The position numbers and the translations under genes are program-made. A DNA stretch of 64,000 bases, from positions 1 to 64,000 of the forward strand of contig JAFSFC010000024.1 of NCBI GenBank assembly GCA_017435425.1, written 5' to 3'. The stretch comes from Ruminiclostridium sp. Its GTDB lineage: Bacteria; Bacillota; Clostridia; Oscillospirales; Oscillospiraceae. Under the pieces are notes generated by a model. It was not told the origin of the DNA. It saw nothing but the letters and a program-made list of their open reading frames with translations, and made no database searches. This document shows, piece after piece, positions 32,613-41,391 of this stretch (its first letter is position 1; each line of letters opens with the position of its first letter).

Positions 32613-34097
32613 ATGGATATGACCTGGTATGACGAACTGGAGGCGAAGATCCCCACCGGGACCGTCCGCACCCGTTTTGCTCCGTCGCCCACCGGATACA
32701 TGCACGTGGGCAACCTGCGCACCGCCCTGTACACCTGGCTCATCGCCCGGAAGGACAAGGGCACCTTCATCTTCCGTCTGGAGGACACCGACCAGACCCG
32801 TCAGGTGGAGGGCGCCACCGAGCTGATCTACAAGACCATGGGCGAATGCGGCCTGACCCATGACGAAGGCCCCGACGTGGGCGGCCCCGTGGGTCCCTAC
32901 ATCCAGACCCAGCGCCGTGGCTTCTATGGCAAGTACGCCGAGCTCCTGGTGGAGAAGGGCCACGCCTATTACTGCTTCTGCGAAAAGACCGAGTCCGAAG
33001 AGGATTCCGGCGAGTTCAACCGTGCCGAGGACCCCTGCCGGAACCTGAGCGCCGAGGAAGTGGCCGCCAACCTGGCCGCCGGCAAGCCCTACGTCATCCG
33101 CCAGAAGATCCCCACCGAGGGTTCCACCACCTTCTCCGACGCCTCCTTCGGCGACATCACCGTGGAGAACTCCACCCTGGACGACCAGGTCCTCATGAAG
33201 CGGGACGGCCTGCCCACCTACAACTTCGCCAACGTGGTGGACGACCACCTGATGGGCATCACCCACGTGGTCCGCGGCAGCGAATACCTGGCCTCCGCTC
33301 CCAAGTACAACCTGCTGTATGAAGCATTCGGCTGGGAGATCCCCACCTACATCCACTGCTCTCCCGTCATGCGTGACGCCCAGCACAAGATGTCCAAGCG
33401 TCACGGCGACCCCTCTTATGAAGACCTGAAGAACCAGGGCTACCTGACCGACGCCATCATCAACTACGTGGCTCTGCTGGGCTGGTCTCCCAGAGGTGAG
33501 ATCGCCGAGCAGGAGTTCTTCACCCTGGAAGAACTGGTGAATGCCTTCGACATCACCGGCATCTCCAAGTCCCCCGCCATCTTCGACATCGAAAAGCTCA
33601 AGCACTTCAACAGCACCTACATCAAGAATCTCTCCCCCGAGGAGTTCTTCAAGGTTGCTGAGCCCTACCTGAAGGAGGGCATCCAGAACCCCGACATCGA
33701 CCTGACCCTGGTGGCTCCCCTGATCCAGACCCGTCTGGACACCCTCACCGAGATCCCCGAGATGCTGGACTTCTTCGACGCTCTGCCCGAATACTCCAAC
33801 GACCTGTACACCCATAAGAAGATGAAGACCAACCCCGAGAACTCCCTGGAGGCTCTGCAGATGGTGGTCCCCGTCTTCGAGGCCATGACCGAGTGGACCT
33901 TCGACTCCATCCACAAGGCCCTCATCGACCTGGCCGCCGAGAAGGAGCTGAAGAACGGCCGCATCATGTGGCCCGTCCGCGTGGCTGCCTCCGGCAAGCC
34001 CACCACTCCCGGCGGTGCTGTGGAGATCTGCCACATTCTGGGCAAGGAGGAGACCCTTCGCCGCATCCAGAAGGGTATTGAACAGCTCACTCCCTGA
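32613..34097 (+). CDS. gltX: Glutamyl-tRNA synthetase
   Basis: The 494-aa class I synthetase has RFAPSPTGYMHVGNLRTALY (HIGH motif) and HKMSKRHGD (KMSKS motif). Such non-discriminating or discriminating enzymes cannot be told apart here. AGGAGG precedes the ATG. A second short gene (HD hydrolase) follows on the same strand without a strong terminator between them, so read-through is possible. Confidence 0.97.
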   Translation: MDMTWYDELEAKIPTGTVRTRFAPSPTGYMHVGNLRTALYTWLIARKDKGTFIFRLEDTDQTRQVEGATELIYKTMGECGLTHDEGPDVGGPVGPYIQTQRRGFYGKYAELLVEKGHAYYCFCEKTESEEDSGEFNRAEDPCRNLSAEEVAANLAAGKPYVIRQKIPTEGSTTFSDASFGDITVENSTLDDQVLMKRDGLPTYNFANVVDDHLMGITHVVRGSEYLASAPKYNLLYEAFGWEIPTYIHCSPVMRDAQHKMSKRHGDPSYEDLKNQGYLTDAIINYVALLGWSPRGEIAEQEFFTLEELVNAFDITGISKSPAIFDIEKLKHFNSTYIKNLSPEEFFKVAEPYLKEGIQNPDIDLTLVAPLIQTRLDTLTEIPEMLDFFDALPEYSNDLYTHKKMKTNPENSLEALQMVVPVFEAMTEWTFDSIHKALIDLAAEKELKNGRIMWPVRVAASGKPTTPGGAVEICHILGKEETLRRIQKGIEQLTP

Positions 34098-34178
34098 TCC
34101 ATTCCCATACCATTCCCACAGCGCCCAGACCATCTGTTTGGGCGCTGTTCTGCTTTTATCCAAAAGGAGGTATCCATC

Positions 34179-34772
34179 ATGGAAAACGAACGCCTGCGCA
34201 GGCAAATGGATTTCCTGCTGGAGATCGACAAGGAAAAAAACATCTTCCGCCAGACCCACCTCAGCGGCGGCGGCCGGGCGGAAAACGACGCCGAGCACGC
34301 CTGGCATATGGCCCTCATGATCTATCTTCTGCGGGAGTACGCCAACCAGGATTTCGACCCCCTGAAGGCCATTGTCATGGCCCTCATCCACGACGTGGTG
34401 GAGATCGACGCCGGGGACACCTACGCCTACGACGCTGCAGGTCTTGCCACCCAGGCAGAGCGGGAGGAGAAGGCCGCCCAGCGGATCTTCGGTCTGCTGC
34501 CGGAAGACCAGAGGCAGGAGATGCTGGAGCTCTTCCATCAGTTTGAGGCCTACGAAACCCCGGAGGCCCGGTTCGCCCATGTGCTGGACAACCTGCAGCC
34601 CCTGATGCTCAACCACGCCAACAACGGCGGGGACTGGCGGATCCACAACGTGGCCCGCTCCCAGGTTATGAAGCGCAACGAAAAGACCCCCGCCGGGTCC
34701 AAGACTCTGTGGGCCTATATGGAGGATCTCATCGCAGAGAATGTAGAAAAGGGAAACATCCGGGATGCGTGA
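34179..34772 (+). CDS. HD-domain hydrolase (YfbR/HDDC2-like)
   Basis: The 197-aa protein has the HD metal site: DAEHAWHMAL (first His), LIHDVVEIDAGD (HD pair) and a later Asp in HVLDNLQPL. This matches the YfbR/HDDC2 group of 5'-deoxynucleotidases or related nucleotide phosphohydrolases. AAAGGAGG precedes the ATG. It lies 81 bases after gltX and ends in a strong terminator, beyond which copy C of the four-hairpin element begins. Confidence 0.88.
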   Translation: MENERLRRQMDFLLEIDKEKNIFRQTHLSGGGRAENDAEHAWHMALMIYLLREYANQDFDPLKAIVMALIHDVVEIDAGDTYAYDAAGLATQAEREEKAAQRIFGLLPEDQRQEMLELFHQFEAYETPEARFAHVLDNLQPLMLNHANNGGDWRIHNVARSQVMKRNEKTPAGSKTLWAYMEDLIAENVEKGNIRDA

Positions 34773-34792
34773 ATGACCATACCAGAAAACAA

Positions 34793-34826
34793 AAACGTCC
34801 GTGCTGCCAATGCAGCACGGACGTTT
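34793..34826 (+). terminator. HD-hydrolase gene terminator
   Basis: A perfect 15-bp stem (34793-34807 / 34812-34826) ending in TTT. Confidence 0.85.
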
Positions 34827-34830
34827 CTTG

Positions 34831-34995
34831 CCTCGCAGAGTTTCGCCGAGAATCGGCGAAAACAAGTTCTATCGGTTTTTGCCGGTAGCATGTATGTCGG
34901 CAAAAACACTTCTCAGGCCGCAAACGTGCGAGCCATTGGCTCGTGCGCTGCAGCGGCCTGCAAATCACTTTGAAATGCTGGCATTTCAAAGTCTG
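34831..34995 (+). repeat. Four-hairpin structured element, copy C
   Basis: GCAGAG leads into P1 (34841-34861, 9-bp stem), P2 (34875-34907, 10-bp stem with a 13-base loop of the pattern GYRRCRTGTRYGT), linker ACTTCT, P3 (34914-34960, outer stem CAGGCCGC/GCGGCCTG and an inner stem of about 10 bp) and P4 (34968-34991, 11-bp stem, 2-base loop). It lies directly between two terminators, so it is isolated from both neighbouring genes. Confidence 0.82.
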
Positions 34996-35000
34996 CAAAA

Positions 35001-35030
35001 AAAGACCGACCGGTAAACCGGTCGGTCTTT
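35001..35030. terminator. Terminator of the acyl-CoA dehydrogenase gene
   Basis: AAAGACCGACCGGT pairs with ACCGGTCGGTCTTT; seven T follow on the minus strand. Confidence 0.9.
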
Positions 35031-35081
35031 CTTTAAGCAAGTTTTCGGTCCCTTTCGGGGTCGAACAGCAATCCGTATGGA

Positions 35082-36248
35082 TTAGTGGCCCTTGCCGGAC
35101 AGAACAGCGCCAGAGATAACGATCTTCTGGATCTGGTTGGTGCCCTCGAAGATGCAGTATGCCTTGATGTCTCTCCAGATCTTCTCAACGCAGTCTTCCT
35201 TCATGTAGCCCTTACCACCCATCAGCTGGATAGCGTCGGTGCAGACGGACATTGCGGACTCGGTAGCGAACATCTTAGCCATAGCTGCTTCCTTGGAGAA
35301 GGGCAGGCCGTTCTGCTGCAGGTAGTTAGCGTGGGAGACCAGCAGGCGGGAAGCCTCGATCTTGGTAGCCATCTCAGCGATCATCCACTGGATGCCCTGA
35401 CGCTTGGAAACGGGAGCACCGAAGGTGACACGCTCCTTAACGAAAGCAATAGCCTCGTCCAGAGCGCGGCGAGCGATACCGACTGCCAGAGCGCCGACGC
35501 ATGCACGGGACTTGTCCAGGGTCTTCATAGCGAAGCCGAAGCCCTTGCCCAGACCAGCCTCACCGCCGACCAGGTTGAAAGCGGGAACGCGGACGTTCTC
35601 GAACTTCAGGGAGCAGGTGGAGATGGTGCGGAAGCCGGACTTGTCTTCGTACTTGGTGACGGAGAAGCCGGGGGTGCTGGTGGGAACCATGAATGCGGAA
35701 ATGCCCTTGGTGCCAGCGGAAGGATCGGTGGTAGCGAAGACGCAGACGATGTCAGCTTCGCCGCCGTTGGTGATGAAGCACTTCTCACCGTTGATGACCC
35801 ACTCGTCGCCGTCCTTGACTGCGGTGGTCTTAACGTTGGAAGCGTCGGAACCGGACTGGGGCTCGGTCAGTGCGAATGCAGCGTAGCCCTTGCCTTCCAG
35901 GATGTGCTTAGCAAAGTACTTAACCTGCTCGGGGGTACCACCGATCAGGATGGGCTTCAGAGCCAGGTTGGTGGTCTGCATGACGGAAGCGAAGTTGCCG
36001 TCATAGTAGCCCATCTCTTCGTACATAACTTCAGCAACGTCCAGGGGAACCTTGTTGCCGCCGAATTCCTTGGGAATCTCGAAGGAGTTCAGGCCCAGCT
36101 TGAATGCCTTAGCATAAGCATCGAAGGGGATAGCCTTGGAAGGATCAACGACCTTGTCCCAATCCAGCATGATGGGCTCGATTTCCTTCTTAGCGAACTC
36201 GCCGATAATGTCAACCCACTTCTGCTGTTCTTCGTTCAGTAAACGCAT
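35082..36248 (-). CDS. Acyl-CoA dehydrogenase (short-chain, butyryl-CoA type)
   Basis: The 388-aa flavoprotein has the N-terminal helical, middle beta and C-terminal helical domains of the family. CAFALTEPQSGSDA-like residues mark the flavin loop, and the catalytic Glu lies in CIFEGTNQIQKIV near the C-terminus. It probably reduces crotonyl-CoA to butyryl-CoA, or oxidises a short acyl-CoA. No EtfA/EtfB gene is adjacent. A 285-base region upstream (36249-36533) holds no gene and no promoter I can name with confidence. Codon use resembles that of highly expressed genes. Confidence 0.92.
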   Translation of the reverse strand: MRLLNEEQQKWVDIIGEFAKKEIEPIMLDWDKVVDPSKAIPFDAYAKAFKLGLNSFEIPKEFGGNKVPLDVAEVMYEEMGYYDGNFASVMQTTNLALKPILIGGTPEQVKYFAKHILEGKGYAAFALTEPQSGSDASNVKTTAVKDGDEWVINGEKCFITNGGEADIVCVFATTDPSAGTKGISAFMVPTSTPGFSVTKYEDKSGFRTISTCSLKFENVRVPAFNLVGGEAGLGKGFGFAMKTLDKSRACVGALAVGIARRALDEAIAFVKERVTFGAPVSKRQGIQWMIAEMATKIEASRLLVSHANYLQQNGLPFSKEAAMAKMFATESAMSVCTDAIQLMGGKGYMKEDCVEKIWRDIKAYCIFEGTNQIQKIVISGAVLSGKGH

Positions 36249-36533
36249 GATAATCTACCTCCAAATAAAATTCGTCATAGATGACATATAGCGCCTGCCT
36301 GCATGTGGCAGACTAAACACTGCCCGTCGCCGGACAATTGTTCTCAAAAATCAGGGCTGCGGACCTGGGAAAAATCCCCTCATTTCACAGGGCTTTTCCT
36401 TGGAAATACTCACAATCCGCTAACCTACACACTAATGATACTTCCTTAGCCAAACAAAAGAAATCGGACTAATTAACTAAATTCTTTCATTTTGTACTAC
36501 ACTTTTCTAATACACCCTTTCAAAGGGTTTCCC
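36249..36533. other. Intergenic region without gene
   Basis: This stretch includes the leader of the acyl-CoA dehydrogenase gene (minus strand) and the space after the MATE gene. It is AT-rich from about 36420 to 36530. No coding frame, clear promoter or terminator is visible. Confidence 0.5.
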
Positions 36534-37919
36534 TTAGAATTTGTAGTCTTTTTCCGCCAGAGGGCGGATGACCTTCTGATAGATCCGCCACAGGTAGTAA
36601 GCCGCCAGGAGCCCTGCCAGGACCTCTGCAATGGGGAAGGACCACCAGACCATGCTCAGGCCGCCGATCTTGGAGAACAGGAAGGCCATAGGCAGCACCA
36701 GCAGGAGCTGGCGGAAGATGGCGATGGACATGCTCAAAAATCCCTTGCCCAGGGCCTGAAGGACGGAAGAGGCCACGATGGTGAAGCCGCCCACCACGAA
36801 GCACAGGCTCAGGGTCCGCAGGGCGGGGACGCCGATGGTCAGCATATCCGGGGAGGCCTGGAAGATGGACAGGAGCTTGTCCGGCACCAGCTGGAAGAGG
36901 GCGATGGCCACCACCATGATGCACAGGGCCCAGAGAATGGCCAGGCGTATGGTGCCGGTGATGCGCTCGGGCTTCCGGGCGCCGTAGTTGTAGGCCACGA
37001 TGGGCACCATGCCGTTGTTCATGCCGATGATGGGCAGGAAGGCAAAGCCCTGGAGCTTGAACCACACGCCGTACACGGCGGCGGCCGTCTCGGTAAAGCT
37101 CACCAGGATCTGGTTCAGGCCGAAGATCAGAATGGAAGGGACGGTCTGCATCAGGATGGAGGGCAGGCCCACACTGTAGATCCGGCCGATGACCGGCAGG
37201 TTGGGCCGCATGTTGGCCCGGGTGATGGTGATGTCCGGGTTCTTCTTCCGGTTGTAGTAGATGCCCATGGCCGTGCCCACCATCTGGCTGATGACCGTAG
37301 CGACGGCCGCACCGGCCACACCCATGGCAGGGAGACCGAACAGACCGAAGATGAGGATGGGGTCCAGGATGATGTTCAGCACGGCACCGACGATCTGGAT
37401 GATCATGCTGTAGAAGGTCTGGCCCGTGGCCTGGAGAAGCCGGGACAGCAGGACCTGACCGAAGCAGCCGATGGCAAACAGGCAGATCCAGAAGAGGTAA
37501 TCACAGCCCAGCTGAATGATCTCCGGATCGGAGACCTGGGCTGCAAAGTAGAACCGGGAACCGAACACACCCAGCACCGCAAAGAGGATGCTGCTGGCCA
37601 CACCCAGGAAGATGGCGTTGCCCGCCACCCGGTTGGCCATGACGAAGTTCCGCTCCCCCAGGTTGCGGGAGAGCATGGCGTTGATGCCAACGCCGGTGCC
37701 GGTGGCTACGGCGATCATCAGGTTCTGGACGGGATAGGCCAGGGAGACCGCCGTCAGGGCGGCCTCGCTGATGTAGGAGACGAACATGCTGTCCACCACG
37801 TTGTACAGGGCCTGGATGAGCATGGAGATCATCATGGGCCCGGACATGGTCAGCAGCAGTCTGGCGATGGGCATGGTGCCCATCTTGTTTTCGCGCGCCG
37901 GTTGGGGCTGCTCACTCAT
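36534..37919 (-). CDS. MATE family efflux transporter
   Basis: The 461-aa protein has twelve membrane segments in two homologous halves, with MSGPMMISMLIQALYNVVDSMFVSYIS and GVAGAAVATVISQMVG as typical MATE motifs. It should export cationic drugs or metabolites driven by Na+ or H+. Its ATG follows directly on the stop codon of the cytidylate-kinase-like gene (zero spacing) with GGAGGTGG inside that gene's end, so the two are coupled. Confidence 0.92.
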   Translation of the reverse strand: MSEQPQPARENKMGTMPIARLLLTMSGPMMISMLIQALYNVVDSMFVSYISEAALTAVSLAYPVQNLMIAVATGTGVGINAMLSRNLGERNFVMANRVAGNAIFLGVASSILFAVLGVFGSRFYFAAQVSDPEIIQLGCDYLFWICLFAIGCFGQVLLSRLLQATGQTFYSMIIQIVGAVLNIILDPILIFGLFGLPAMGVAGAAVATVISQMVGTAMGIYYNRKKNPDITITRANMRPNLPVIGRIYSVGLPSILMQTVPSILIFGLNQILVSFTETAAAVYGVWFKLQGFAFLPIIGMNNGMVPIVAYNYGARKPERITGTIRLAILWALCIMVVAIALFQLVPDKLLSIFQASPDMLTIGVPALRTLSLCFVVGGFTIVASSVLQALGKGFLSMSIAIFRQLLLVLPMAFLFSKIGGLSMVWWSFPIAEVLAGLLAAYYLWRIYQKVIRPLAEKDYKF

Positions 37920-38519
37920 TTAGCGGCCACCTCCGGGAAAGGTCTCCACAGCCCGCTTGAGGATCTCCACGGCGTAGTCCACCCCGTACTGGCCGCTGAT
38001 GGCCAGGTGGTAGTGGCGGGCATCGCCCCACTTGTTCTGGGAGAAATAGTTATAGAAGGAGGCACGCTTCTTGTCCTGCTTCTTTACGTAGTCCACCATG
38101 TTGCTGGCCTCCCGCTCGTAGACGTCCTTGGCACGCTGGGCCCGGTATTCCATGGGGGCATGGACAAAGACGTTGAGCACATCGGTCCGCTCCCGCAGGA
38201 CATAGTCGGCGCAGCGGCCCACGATGACGCAGGGGCCCTTCTCGGCCAGCTCCCGGATGATCTTGCTCTGGACCAGGAAAATCTGGTCGTTCATGGGCAG
38301 CTGCTGGGCCCCCATGTACAGGCCGTACAGGAAGCTGGTGGCCTTCATCTGCTCGGTCTTCTTGATGTACTCCTCAGAAAGGCCGCTCTCCTTGGCCGCC
38401 ATGAGGATGAGTTCCTTATTGTAAAAAGGAATGCCCAGCTCCTTGGCCAGCTTTTCACCAATGGCACGGCCGCCGGAACCGAATTCACGGGAAATGGTAA
38501 TGACAGGTAATTTGTTCAT
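37920..38519 (-). CDS. Cytidylate kinase-like family protein
   Basis: The 199-aa P-loop kinase matches the cytidylate-kinase-like family (PF13189): ITISREFGSGGRAIGEKLAKELGIPFYNKELI is the nucleotide-binding region, and VIVGRCADYVL and RAKDVYEREASNM follow. Unlike housekeeping CMP kinase, members of this family are often adjacent to transporters and their substrate is unknown. ATG 38519 has GGAGGAGG upstream. It is coupled to the MATE gene. Confidence 0.88.
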   Translation of the reverse strand: MNKLPVITISREFGSGGRAIGEKLAKELGIPFYNKELILMAAKESGLSEEYIKKTEQMKATSFLYGLYMGAQQLPMNDQIFLVQSKIIRELAEKGPCVIVGRCADYVLRERTDVLNVFVHAPMEYRAQRAKDVYEREASNMVDYVKKQDKKRASFYNYFSQNKWGDARHYHLAISGQYGVDYAVEILKRAVETFPGGGR

Positions 38520-38558
38520 GGGTACCTCCTCCTTGGGGAAAGGAACGAATTGGGGAAA

Positions 38559-38598
38559 GGCCCACATGCCCTTCCAATGGGAAAGAGCTGCGTGGGCC
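38559..38598 (-). terminator. Hairpin after RNase P RNA
   Basis: GGCCCAC (38559-38565) pairs with GTGGGCC (38592-38598) with an inner stem. A run of seven T occurs just before it on the minus strand, directly after the RNase P 3' end, so the exact termination mechanism is unclear. Confidence 0.55.
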
Positions 38599-38610
38599 TT
38601 TGCAAAAAAA

Positions 38611-38971
38611 CACAAGTGAGCCTGTAAGCCGGGTTCTGTTAAAGACAGCCATCTATCTAGGCGCATCGTTGCCGATACGCTCCAGCCACCTCCCCGGGGA
38701 GACCGGGCCGGTCACATTCCCCTCCACGGTGTTGCTCCGGATAGAGTTTACATCACCGGACACTTCCGAGCCGGCGGGTGAGCTCTTACCTCACCTTTCC
38801 ACCCTTACCTGATCACCGGTTTTCAAGACCGGGCCAGGCGGTATCTCTCTGTTGCACTTGTCCTGAAGTCGCCTTCGGCGGGCGTTACCCGTTATCCTTG
38901 CCCTATGGAGCCCGGACTTTCCTCATGGACGGCCTTTCGGCCTGCCCACGCGGCTGTCCAGCTCACTTGTA
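38611..38971 (-). ncRNA. rnpB: RNase P RNA, class A
   Basis: On the minus strand the RNA begins ACAAGTGAGC, which pairs with GCTCACTTGT at its 3' end (P1). It has the universal GAGGAAAGTCCGGGCTCC near the 5' end, AGAGATACCG and the 3' hallmark ACAGAACCCGGCTTACAG. Length of about 360 nt is normal. It is the catalytic RNA that matures tRNA 5' ends. It starts about ten bases after the cotH stop codon, and its promoter lies inside cotH. Confidence 0.96.
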
Positions 38972-38977
38972 CCCTAT

Positions 38978-39006
38978 ATTTTACTCAATTCCCGGGGGAT
39001 TGTCAA
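38978..39006 (-). promoter_or_regulatory. rnpB promoter, inside the end of cotH
   Basis: On the minus strand there is TTGACA (39001-39006), 17 bp, TAAAAT (38978-38983). The cotH stop codon TAA forms the first half of the -10 box. Confidence 0.88.
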
Positions 39007-40654
39007 CAATCCGTTGCCCCTCATCCGGCCCAGTGGGCGGCATGGCTCCCGGATCATCGCCAAAGGCTTCTCCCTGATGAGGGGCCGGTCCACCCCTTCC
39101 CTGGGTATCCGGCATCTCCTTACCGCCCCCCATCCCCATGGAGCCCATGTCCGAGAGGGTCAGGTGGGAGGCATCCACCTGGGCGTCACTGCCCGCCAGC
39201 TGTCCGGTGATGCTCTCGGCCCGCAGGAGGCAGAATTCCCGCAGGGTGTCCGTTCCGGCCCGGAACGCCTCATAGGTGCAGAACCTGGTGGGGTCTTTCT
39301 CCACATAGGGGGCGATCATCTCCGCCACCCGGTCAAACTCAGCTTCAAACTCCCCGCTGGTGAAATACGTCAGGAAGTCGGCAAAATACTGGTGGTACTG
39401 CTGGGTGTAGGCCTCGTCCTGGAAGATCCAGGCCAGCATGGGCCGGTCTTCCACAGTCCCGCCGGAGACCGGCTGGTCGATGGAGAAATTCACCAGCTGG
39501 GCGGCATCCCCGGCGTTCTGGAAGCCTCCGAAGGCCAGGTTGTAGTCCCATGGGATCATGGACAGCACCCCATCCTCCTCGTACAGGTAGTAGTTGTGGA
39601 TCATGGAGCCGGTGTAGCTGTCAAAATTGCAGACGAAGTTGTGGACCACGAAGTAGCGGATGACTTCTTCCACATCCACCACAGACCCAATATCCGTCCC
39701 CTCATTGAGGGTCTTTAGGGACTGGATGAGCCGGGTCTTGTCGGCATCGGTGATCCCGGTCTTGGCATTGTTGAAAATGTTGGGGTAGCTGTCGAAGCTG
39801 TCATCGGTGTAGATGAGCTTTACATCGTCGGAGCCCATGGATGGGCCGCCCTGGCCCTTTCCCCCCGCCTGCTGCTGTCTGCCGCCGGGCTGGGGCATCT
39901 CCCCCTCCGGGGGCAGTTCCATCCCCTCCGGGGGCACCCCGGCCGAGGGGTCAAAGTCTTCGGGCAGTTCCATCTCCTCCATGTCCTCCGGCATCCGGAA
40001 GTTTCCTCCGGCTCCCCGGCCGCCCCCCATCTCCATGGAGTCGGGTTTGTAGAGTTCCCCCTGGGTGCTTCCATAGTTTCGCTCCAGGAAGGACTCCTCC
40101 ACCCCCTCCACCGCCAGATAGAGGCCCCAGTCCTCCCCGTTGACGGTGATCCAGGCGTAGCTGCACAGAGGGGAAGCCACCCCAAAATCGGCCATCATCT
40201 GGTAGGTCAGGTAGTCCTTCATGCAGGTGTTGTCCTGGATGAGGTTGTTCAGGCTCAGCTTGTCCAGGCCCTGGAAGTTTCCCCCCTCCTGGTAGTGGTC
40301 GAACTCCAGCTTGAAGCTGTAGCGGTCATTGCCATAGTTCTTCACCTGGGACAGGGAGGTGTTTCCTTTGGCCCGGATGGCAATGTTTTCCACCTGCTCC
40401 CCGTCGATGGTGACGGTACACATGGCATACTCCTCATTCTCACAGGTCTCCAGGAAGGCCTCCCAGTCCTCCATGGTGATATCAATGGTATGGACGGTGT
40501 CGGTGGAGAAGAGACCCTGGGCGTAGTCCGGCTGGGTCTCCCCTGCTGTGGTTTGAGCCTGGGGATACTGCCACATGAGCAGACCGGAGACCACCGCCAG
40601 GATGGCCAGACACAGGACCAGGCAGATCAGATCCACATGTTTGTGGGTTGACAT
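38981..40654 (-). CDS. CotH-family protein (spore-coat kinase fold), membrane-anchored
   Basis: The 557-aa protein has an N-terminal transmembrane anchor (about 9-29) and a CotH kinase-like domain. WGLYLAVEGVEESFLERNYG and the metal-binding WDYNLAFGGF are the family motifs; the first part contains a beta-rich lead domain. A Gly/Pro/Met/Glu-rich insertion (about 205-275) and a similar low-complexity tail are unusual. CotH proteins phosphorylate spore-coat proteins in Bacillus. Here the gene is third in an operon with VTC and DUF4956 genes, a combination that recurs in bacteria and suggests an envelope role. AAGGAGGG precedes the ATG. Confidence 0.88.
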   Translation of the reverse strand: MSTHKHVDLICLVLCLAILAVVSGLLMWQYPQAQTTAGETQPDYAQGLFSTDTVHTIDITMEDWEAFLETCENEEYAMCTVTIDGEQVENIAIRAKGNTSLSQVKNYGNDRYSFKLEFDHYQEGGNFQGLDKLSLNNLIQDNTCMKDYLTYQMMADFGVASPLCSYAWITVNGEDWGLYLAVEGVEESFLERNYGSTQGELYKPDSMEMGGGRGAGGNFRMPEDMEEMELPEDFDPSAGVPPEGMELPPEGEMPQPGGRQQQAGGKGQGGPSMGSDDVKLIYTDDSFDSYPNIFNNAKTGITDADKTRLIQSLKTLNEGTDIGSVVDVEEVIRYFVVHNFVCNFDSYTGSMIHNYYLYEEDGVLSMIPWDYNLAFGGFQNAGDAAQLVNFSIDQPVSGGTVEDRPMLAWIFQDEAYTQQYHQYFADFLTYFTSGEFEAEFDRVAEMIAPYVEKDPTRFCTYEAFRAGTDTLREFCLLRAESITGQLAGSDAQVDASHLTLSDMGSMGMGGGKEMPDTQGRGGPAPHQGEAFGDDPGAMPPTGPDEGQRIVDNPPGIE

Positions 40655-40667
40655 GGGTCAGCCCTCC

Positions 40668-41339
40668 TTAGCCCATATAGTCGCCGTTGTAGCTCACCAG
40701 CACGGCGCTGCTCACCCCGCCCATGGCGGCCAGTTGGTTGACGAAGTCCGTGTTGTCATCCTTCAGACGAACTTCCAGGTTGAGTTCCACCCGTCCGGGC
40801 TGGACGGTCTTGCTCTTGACGGTGCATCTCTGGACGTTCTCTTTCAGAAAAGCCAGGGCGGCCGCCTCACTGGCCCGGTCGGCGCACTGGATGCAGGCGA
40901 TGTAGGGGCGGATGTGGGGCTTCCGGTTGGCAAAGACCAGCAGGATGACCCCGATGACCAGACTGCCCAGGATGGCCAGGGGAATCATGCCGGCGGCCAG
41001 AATGATGCCCACAGCGATGGCCCAGAAGAGGAAGGCGATGTCCAGGGGCTCCTTGATGGCGGTGCGGAAGCGGACGATGGACAGGGCGCCCACCATGCCC
41101 AGGGACAGGACCACGTTGGAGGTCACCGCCAGCATCACCACGGTGGTGATCATGGTCAGGGCCAGGAGGGTCACGCCGAAGCCGGAGGAGTACATGACTC
41201 CGGCGAAGGTGCGCTTGTAGATGACCAGGATGAACAGCCCTAAGGCAAAGGCCAGGAGCAGGGTGATGAGCATATCCGGGATGCTCACGCTGGTCACGTT
41301 TTCCAGAAAGCTGGATTTGAAGATGTCTTGGAAGGTCAT
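40668..41339 (-). CDS. DUF4956 membrane protein
   Basis: The 223-aa protein has about four transmembrane helices in the first 135 residues, with the family core TSNVVLSLGMVGALSIVRFRTAIKEPLDIAFLFWAIAVG, then a cytoplasmic ferredoxin-like domain (about 145-220). DUF4956 proteins are usually encoded next to VTC-type polyphosphate polymerases, as here, and are thought to form a complex with them. AGGAGA lies before the ATG. Middle gene of the VTC-DUF4956-CotH operon. Confidence 0.9.
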   Translation of the reverse strand: MTFQDIFKSSFLENVTSVSIPDMLITLLLAFALGLFILVIYKRTFAGVMYSSGFGVTLLALTMITTVVMLAVTSNVVLSLGMVGALSIVRFRTAIKEPLDIAFLFWAIAVGIILAAGMIPLAILGSLVIGVILLVFANRKPHIRPYIACIQCADRASEAAALAFLKENVQRCTVKSKTVQPGRVELNLEVRLKDDNTDFVNQLAAMGGVSSAVLVSYNGDYMG

Positions 41340-41391
41340 AGTTTTCTCCTTTCATTGGTCGGGCTGCAGGCGAAGCGGTTGCCCAAAGTCT

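Noticed and set aside
39001..39090. Copy of the CCCCTCATC/GATGAGGGG palindromic repeat inside cotH
   Set aside because: The end sequences match by chance over 8-9 bases, but the internal hairpins are absent and the region is coding.
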